From: Folioceros fuciformis
Taxonomy: Eukaryota; Anthocerotophyta; Anthocerotopsida; Anthocerotales
Length of the DNA: 64,000 nucleotides
Reading direction: 5' to 3'
NCBI GenBank assembly: GCA_049999805.1
Contig: JBNGIO010006406.1
Coordinates: 1-64,000 of the forward strand
This document shows, in pieces, positions 59,269 to 64,000 of the stretch (position 1 is its first letter; the number at the start of each line of letters is the position of its first letter). Under the pieces are notes generated by a model that made no database searches, had not been told where the DNA came from, and saw only the letters and a program-made list of their open reading frames with translations. The position numbers and the translations under genes are program-made.

Positions 59269-60032
59269 CGCGCACGCAAGCAGTTAACAGGCTCGATTCT
59301 CAAAGGTGGATGCTGAAAAACTGATTCGCGCTAATCGATTGTGTAGACCAGCGCGGAGCATGCTGAGTTTCGGGAAGAAAAAAAATCAAGCGCAAGACGG
59401 GGGCGAACGGTTGCGAGGTGGTGTGCAAGGTAGCAAGCCGGCAAAGCCGCGAACCAGCTGTAGCGGTTACAGAGAAATCCCTTGCCTCTGAAAAGTTGCT
59501 TCACCAGTCGCTTCTGTTTCGCCATTTGAGCATGCACCCTTTGCGACCACACACATCCGGATTAATCTGACAATGTTGACCTGGATTGCTGATCATAGGG
59601 CAGAGGCGCGTCCTCAAGATCTTGCATCGCCTGGCCGTGGCAGGTGCAAATAGTCGCGCCCCTATCGCTCTCCGGCCAGCAACGGTTCAGCGTCGCGCGC
59701 GCGTCCTCGAAATCTACTTACATTCGCCCGCGCACGTAAGCTGATTCAGGGTCATGAACTCAGTTGTGCCGATTGAAATCTCGCGTTTGCTGAGTCTGTC
59801 TTTGTGCAAACGCGCCAGAGTTGATGTCGCTGATTACAAATCGCATGAGTATAGGGAAAGATGGCCTGTTCAAGAGGAATTGCGTCCCGACAAGAATCGC
59901 TCCAGCAAGGTAATGAATCTCCCATACCGATTTATAAGGGCTCGCATTTGAGTTTGCAGAAGTCTGAGGTCGCGTAATCGAAAATTGTCCTTTCCCAAAA
60001 ACTGAGGCGGAGATCTTCTCTGAAAGAAATCT
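59269..60032. other. Spacer between head-to-head Copia elements
   Basis: This GC-richer sequence has no coding domain. The part next to 59268 is probably 5' untranslated leader of the minus-strand element. No LTR matching 54154-54360 and no tRNA-Met-type primer site was seen. Confidence 0.45.
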
Positions 60033-63031
60033 ATGCTCTTCTTTTCGGGAAGTCTTTCAAATCGGCTTGGAAATAACTACGCATGCGAGATTGCAGGCGT
60101 TGGTGATGTGCAGCTGAAGTTCGACAATGGATCTTCATTCATACTGAAGGATGTTAGGCATGTTCCGAAGTTGGCTAAAAGCATGATTAGTGCAGGGCAG
60201 TTGGATGACGCTGGCTACCACTGTTGGTTTGGAGATCTTTCTTGGAAGATCTCCAAAGGTTCTCTTGTGTTAGCTCGTGGATCGAAGTGTAGCACTTTGT
60301 ACTCACTTCAGGTAACCACTGTCAAGGATCATGTGATTTGTGTACAGGAACAGCCAAGTGTTTCCTTGTGGCATAGTCGGTTAGGACATATGTCTCAAAA
60401 AGGAATGAAGATACTATCTCATTTTGGTTACGTCCCTGCTTTTGATTTCTCCGATTTCTCCGTGTATGAGCATTGTCTGTATGCGAAACAGACGAAGTCA
60501 CCACATGGAGCAAGAGGTGAACACAAAAGTAAACCTCTTGAATTGGTTCACAGTGACGTTTGTGAACCTATGCTCACTGTATCGTTAGGCGGTGCATCCT
60601 ATTTTGTCACTTTCATACATGATTTCTCACGAAAGGTGTGGGTTTATCCTTTGAGGAAAAAGGATGATGTTCTGACAGTTTTTCAGAAGTTCGTCACCCT
60701 TGTGGAGAATCAGTCTGGTCTGCGACTGAAATGTCTAAGGACGGACAATGGGGAAGAGTATGTTTCGAAGGCTTTTCAGTCTTTCTGTGATTCCAAGGGA
60801 ATAAGGAGAGAATTGACTGCCCCGTGCACTCCTCCCAAGAATGGTGTGGCTGAATGGATGAACAGGACCATCCAGGAGAGGATGCGTAGTTTGTAGTCAA
60901 ACTCTGGATTGCCTAACGGATTTTGGGCAGAAGCAGTGGCTACTGCGGTGCATCTTATTAAGAGATCTCCTAATAGAGCTGTGGATGAACAGGTTCCAGA
61001 GGAGATGTGGTCTGGAAACCAGCCGTCATACAAGCATCTTCGAGTGTTTGGCTGCGAGGCATACTACCATGTTTCGAAGGAGTTTCGGAACAAGTTGGCC
61101 CCCAAGTCCAAGAAATGTATCTTTCTTGGCTATGGTGAATCTGGTGAGAAGGGATACCGTCTGTGGGATCTAGAAGCCAAGAGGATGGTTCGCAGCAATG
61201 ACGTGTTCTTCAATGAGACCAAGATGCACAAGAAGCCTACTCCAACTGTGGAGGTGCGATGGGTAGTTTTCCAAGAAGATGGACTTGACCATCCTGCGCA
61301 GGTTAAACGTCGTGATGTGCAGGAACAAGTTCCTCCACTTGTACAAGAAGCGAGAGGGCAACCAGCTCCGGTCGAGGGGCCAGTGCTTCGTAGGTCAGGA
61401 AGGATCTCACGTCCTCCTGACATGTATGTTGCATCTCTTGATTATGTCATGTTGACGGATTGTGGGGAGCCCTCTTGTTACCAAGAGGCCATGTCAGTGA
61501 ATGACAAGGACAAGTGGGAGAAAGCGATGCAGTCGCAGATGGATTCGCTCCACAAGAACCAAACTTGAGAATTGGTTCGGTTGCCTAAGGGCAAGAGGGC
61601 GTTGCCATACAAATGGGTGTATAAGATGAAGGACATACCCCATTATGGCAAACCCAAGTACAAGGCACGATTGGTTGCGAAGGGTTTTAAGCAACAGCAA
61701 GGTATTGACTTTGATGAGATTTTCTCACCGGTTGTCAAAATGACCACCTTGCAATGTGTTCTTAGTCTGGTTGCGAGGCTGGACATGGAACTTGTCTAGA
61801 TGGATGTGAAGTTGGCATTTTTGCGTGGTGATCTCTAGGAAGAGGTATACATGTAGCAACCAGAGGGTTTCATTGAGAAGGGCAAAGAGAATCTGGTGTG
61901 CAGGTTAAAGAAAAGCCTTTATGGTTTGAAGCAAGCACCAGGGAGTGGTATTTCAAGTTCCACTCATTTATGCTTTCTCAAGGCTACAAGCGTAGCGATG
62001 AGGATCATTGCCTCTATACGAAGCAAGCTAAGGATGGAAGCTTGCTCATTCTGGTCCTCTATGTGGATGATATGCTAATTGGTGGGACTAATAGTGATGA
62101 GATTTCAACATTAAAGTCAAAGTTGAATAGTCTCTTTGACATGACAGACTTGGGAGAGGCAAGTGGGAGAGGCAAGCCATATTCTTGGCATGCGTATCCG
62201 TCGAGACAGACAGCAGCGTTTGTTGTACATGTCTCAGACTGAATACATTAACAAGGTGCTTCAACGTTTCAATATGGAGAAGGGGAAGGTATTAATTACT
62301 TCGTTGCCTCCATATGTGAAACTGTCGAGCAAGGATTTCCCAAGCTCTGCGGAGGACAAAGCTGAAATGGAGAAGGTTCCATACTTATCAGCTGTAGGGA
62401 GTTTGATGTATGCAATGATCGCTACACGTCTTGACATTGCCTTTGTAGTGGGAGTGGTTAGCAGGTTTATGTCAAACCCTGGGAGGAAGCATTGGGAGGC
62501 AGTGAAAGGAGTTATGAGATACTTGAATGGTACGAAAGCTTTGAGCTTATGTTTTGGTAGTGAAGATGCATCTGTCGTAGGATATACGGATGCTGATTAT
62601 GCAGGGGATATGGACAAAAGGAGGTCCACATCAGGTTATGTCTTCATGTGCACTGGAGGGGCAGTCTCATGGCGATCGCGTTTGCAATCGTGCAAAATGC
62701 TATCTACCACAGAGGCCGAGTATGTTGCAGCGACTGAGGCGTGCAAGGAAGCCATGTGGCTTGCTCGTTTAGTGGGAGATTTGGGGATCAAGGTTGCGCT
62801 GCCAGTGTTGCATTGTGATAGCCAGAGTGCTATCCAATTGGCGAAGAATCCAGTGTTTCATGCGAAGACCAAACATGTGGAAGTGAAGTATCACTTCATT
62901 CGAGGGGTGTTGGAAGACAAGAGGGTACAACTTGTAAAAGTCCACACTAGTTAGAACCCTGCAGATGTTCTTACCAAGGGGCTCTCTTCGGAGCAATTCG
63001 CACAAGCTCGGACACTCATGGGCATGAGTTA
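60033..63031 (+). pseudogene. Ty1/copia pol remnant, plus strand, with many stops
   Basis: The 5' part with gag and most of the protease is missing. The readable order is the end of protease (FILKDVRHVPKLAKSMISAG), pre-integrase SLWHSRLGHMSQKGMKIL, integrase (LELVHSDV, RTDNGEEYVSKAFQSFC, PPKNGVAEWMNRTIQERM), reverse transcriptase ([31 protein letters not shown]), and RNase H (YTDADYAGDMDKRRSTSGYV, STTEAEYVAATEACKEAMWL, HCDSQSAIQLAKN). In-frame stops lie at about 60895, 61566, 61797, 61837, 61855 and 62952, and frames change near 61940 and 62160. Several stops are TAG where Gln or Glu is expected. The lineage differs from the minus-strand element (different linker and RT), so the two are not copies of each other. 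Confidence 0.93.
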
Positions 63032-63101
63032 GACCACTCCCCTATGAAGGTAAATTGGCCTTTTAAGGGGGCGGTCTTAGGGTTATTAAAGCCCAATGTG
63101 C

Positions 63102-63147
63102 TTAGACTAATGTGATTAGTCTAATTAGACTAATCACATTAGTCTAA
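63102..63147. repeat. Perfect 46-bp palindrome
   Basis: Each 23-base arm (starting ttagactaatgtgattagtc) is the exact reverse complement of the other with no spacer; the centre is between 63124 and 63125. Diverged partial copies follow to about 63200. It could form a cruciform or hairpin. Confidence 0.95.
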
Positions 63148-63311
63148 TTAAACTAATGTGATTCGTTTAACTAGACTAATGTAATTAGTCTAAGATAAGC
63201 ATCTAATTAAGTATCATTAGTTTAGATTAGCTTAAGCTAATCTTTAGGAAGCTTCCTGCATAGCTTCCTGTGAGCTTCTTGTGAAGCTTCCTTGGGAGCT
63301 TTTCTAGAGGG

Positions 63312-63318
63312 TATAAAT
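63312..63318 (+). promoter_or_regulatory. TATA box in the Copia LTR
   Basis: TATAAAT lies within the LTR-like region, enclosed by a 7-base inverted repeat (GAGGGTA / TACCCTC). About 40 bases downstream a pyrimidine-rich leader begins, which fits the LTR transcription start. Confidence 0.65.
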
Positions 63319-63425
63319 ACCCTCTTGAGCTCCCTTTGCAATAGAGCTGCGAGACCTCGTTTTCTCCTCTCCTCCTTGCCTCCTCCTCTCCTCTCCTTCA
63401 CCATGTAGTTCCTAGCGATCCTTCA

Positions 63426-64000
63426 CGAGGTAACTCCGAGATTAACCTAACTCGACTGATCGATAACTAGGGTTATGGTTTACGTAATCATACCCTATTC
63501 TTAATAGTCTAGGCCAATCTAAGAGTTTTAAAAGCAACTGAATGGTATAAATAGTTGGCCCTTCTTAGAAGAGATTGAAGGGCCTAACTAAATGGTATGA
63601 ATAGCTGGCTCTTCTTAGAAGAGATTGAAGGGCCTAAATGAGTGCTAGTCGCACCACTTCGCTAGGGGTGTGACTGTTCGAGGTAACTCTGAGATTAACC
63701 TAACTCGATTGATCGATGACTAGGGTTATGGGTTACTTAATCGAACCCTATTCTTAATAGTTCAGCAAAATGAATGAATAAATACAAGATGAGTGTTTCT
63801 TATATAGGTGCTAGTCGTACCACTTCGCTAGGGGTGTGATTGTTCAAGGTAACTCCGAGATTAACCTAACTCTAGGCCAATCTAAGAGTTTTAAAAGCGA
63901 CCAATCTAAGAGTTTTAAAAGCGACTGAATGATATGAATAGCTGGCCCTTCTTAGAAGAGATTGAAGGGCCTAAATGGGTGCTAGTTGCACCACTTCGCT
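63426..64000. repeat. Interspersed direct repeats at the window end
   Basis: Three block types recur: gaggtaactccgagattaac at about 63426, 63679 and 63846; cttcttagaagagattgaag at about 63561, 63611 and 63949; and gtgctagtcgcaccacttcg at about 63641, 63809 and 63980. The blocks are shuffled rather than a simple tandem array, as in unequal exchange within LTR leader sequence. Confidence 0.75.

Larger units (their letters stand above)
63060..64000 (+). repeat. Presumed 3' LTR and adjoining repeats of the plus-strand Copia element
   Basis: After the pol stop comes a purine tract (ttttaagggggcgg, about 63060-63074), where the 3' LTR should begin. Its start is not a clean TG. The region holds a 46-bp perfect palindrome (63102-63147) with degenerate copies to about 63235, repeated agcttcct units (63250-63300), a TATA box at 63312, a CT-rich leader (63360-63400) and repeated blocks from 63426 to the window edge. 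The LTR end is outside or not recognisable. Confidence 0.6.

Noticed and set aside
60895-62954. Recoding of TAG, because TAG stops at Gln/Glu positions recur in the plus-strand Copia, in the E1 locus and in the minus-strand gag
   Set aside because: Healthy genes in the same window (PPR at 7500, F-box, LENG1-like) end at TAG, and the affected loci also have frameshifts and deletions. Ordinary decay explains it.

Overview
This is a nuclear window from a land plant. Protein-coding genes are split by very short introns (mostly about 70-170 bp, GT-AG). Two very long organelle-type PPR genes, a pectin methylesterase, a trihelix factor, DUF26-like genes, a tRNA-Arg and Ty1/copia retrotransposons all point to a streptophyte. 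Short introns plus huge PLS-class PPR genes would fit an early-diverging lineage such as a lycophyte or bryophyte, but I cannot name the species. Six N runs (five of exactly 100, one of exactly 400) mark a scaffolded draft assembly.

Layout. 0-2 kb: no gene seen. 2-7 kb: ESCRT-II subunit VPS22/SNF8 (+), converging on a PTRHD1-like protein (-), then a membrane-anchored pectin methylesterase (-). 7.5-15 kb: a 10-triplet PPR gene (-) diverging from an F-box gene with a very large insertion (+). 15-19 kb: a ubiquitin-activating enzyme E1 locus that is clearly broken. 19.5-26.2 kb: an intronless, intact SMC3 cohesin gene (+), a plastid-targeted DUF3783-like protein (-) and a LENG1-like nuclear protein (-). 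26-36 kb: gene-poor, with a 36-bp minisatellite, a 109-bp tandem array, a TA microsatellite and a dead integrase-core (DDE) element. 36-39.3 kb: a trihelix gene directly followed by, and possibly fused to, an adenylosuccinate lyase-like gene whose catalytic signature loop is replaced. 39.7-42.7 kb: a tRNA-Arg(CCU), then an AT-rich island with two DUF26-like genes. 42.8-48.2 kb: VPS34 phosphatidylinositol 3-kinase (-), divergent from a PIN4-type parvulin (+) across about 315 bp. 48.7-53 kb: a second giant PPR gene with about 11 highly similar triplets. 54-64 kb: two decayed Copia elements head to head (-, +), with AT-rich LTR sequence containing a perfect 46-bp palindrome.

The genes do not form one pathway. 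Two (VPS22, VPS34) act in endosomal sorting and two are organelle RNA-binding PPR proteins. Splice junctions were inferred by eye from GT/AG sites, reading phase and remembered family sequences. Where exon lengths are given, they sum to a multiple of three. The most unusual observations are the lyase-like gene with an intact reading frame but lost active-site signature, its possible trihelix fusion, the multiply broken E1, and the intronless SMC3.
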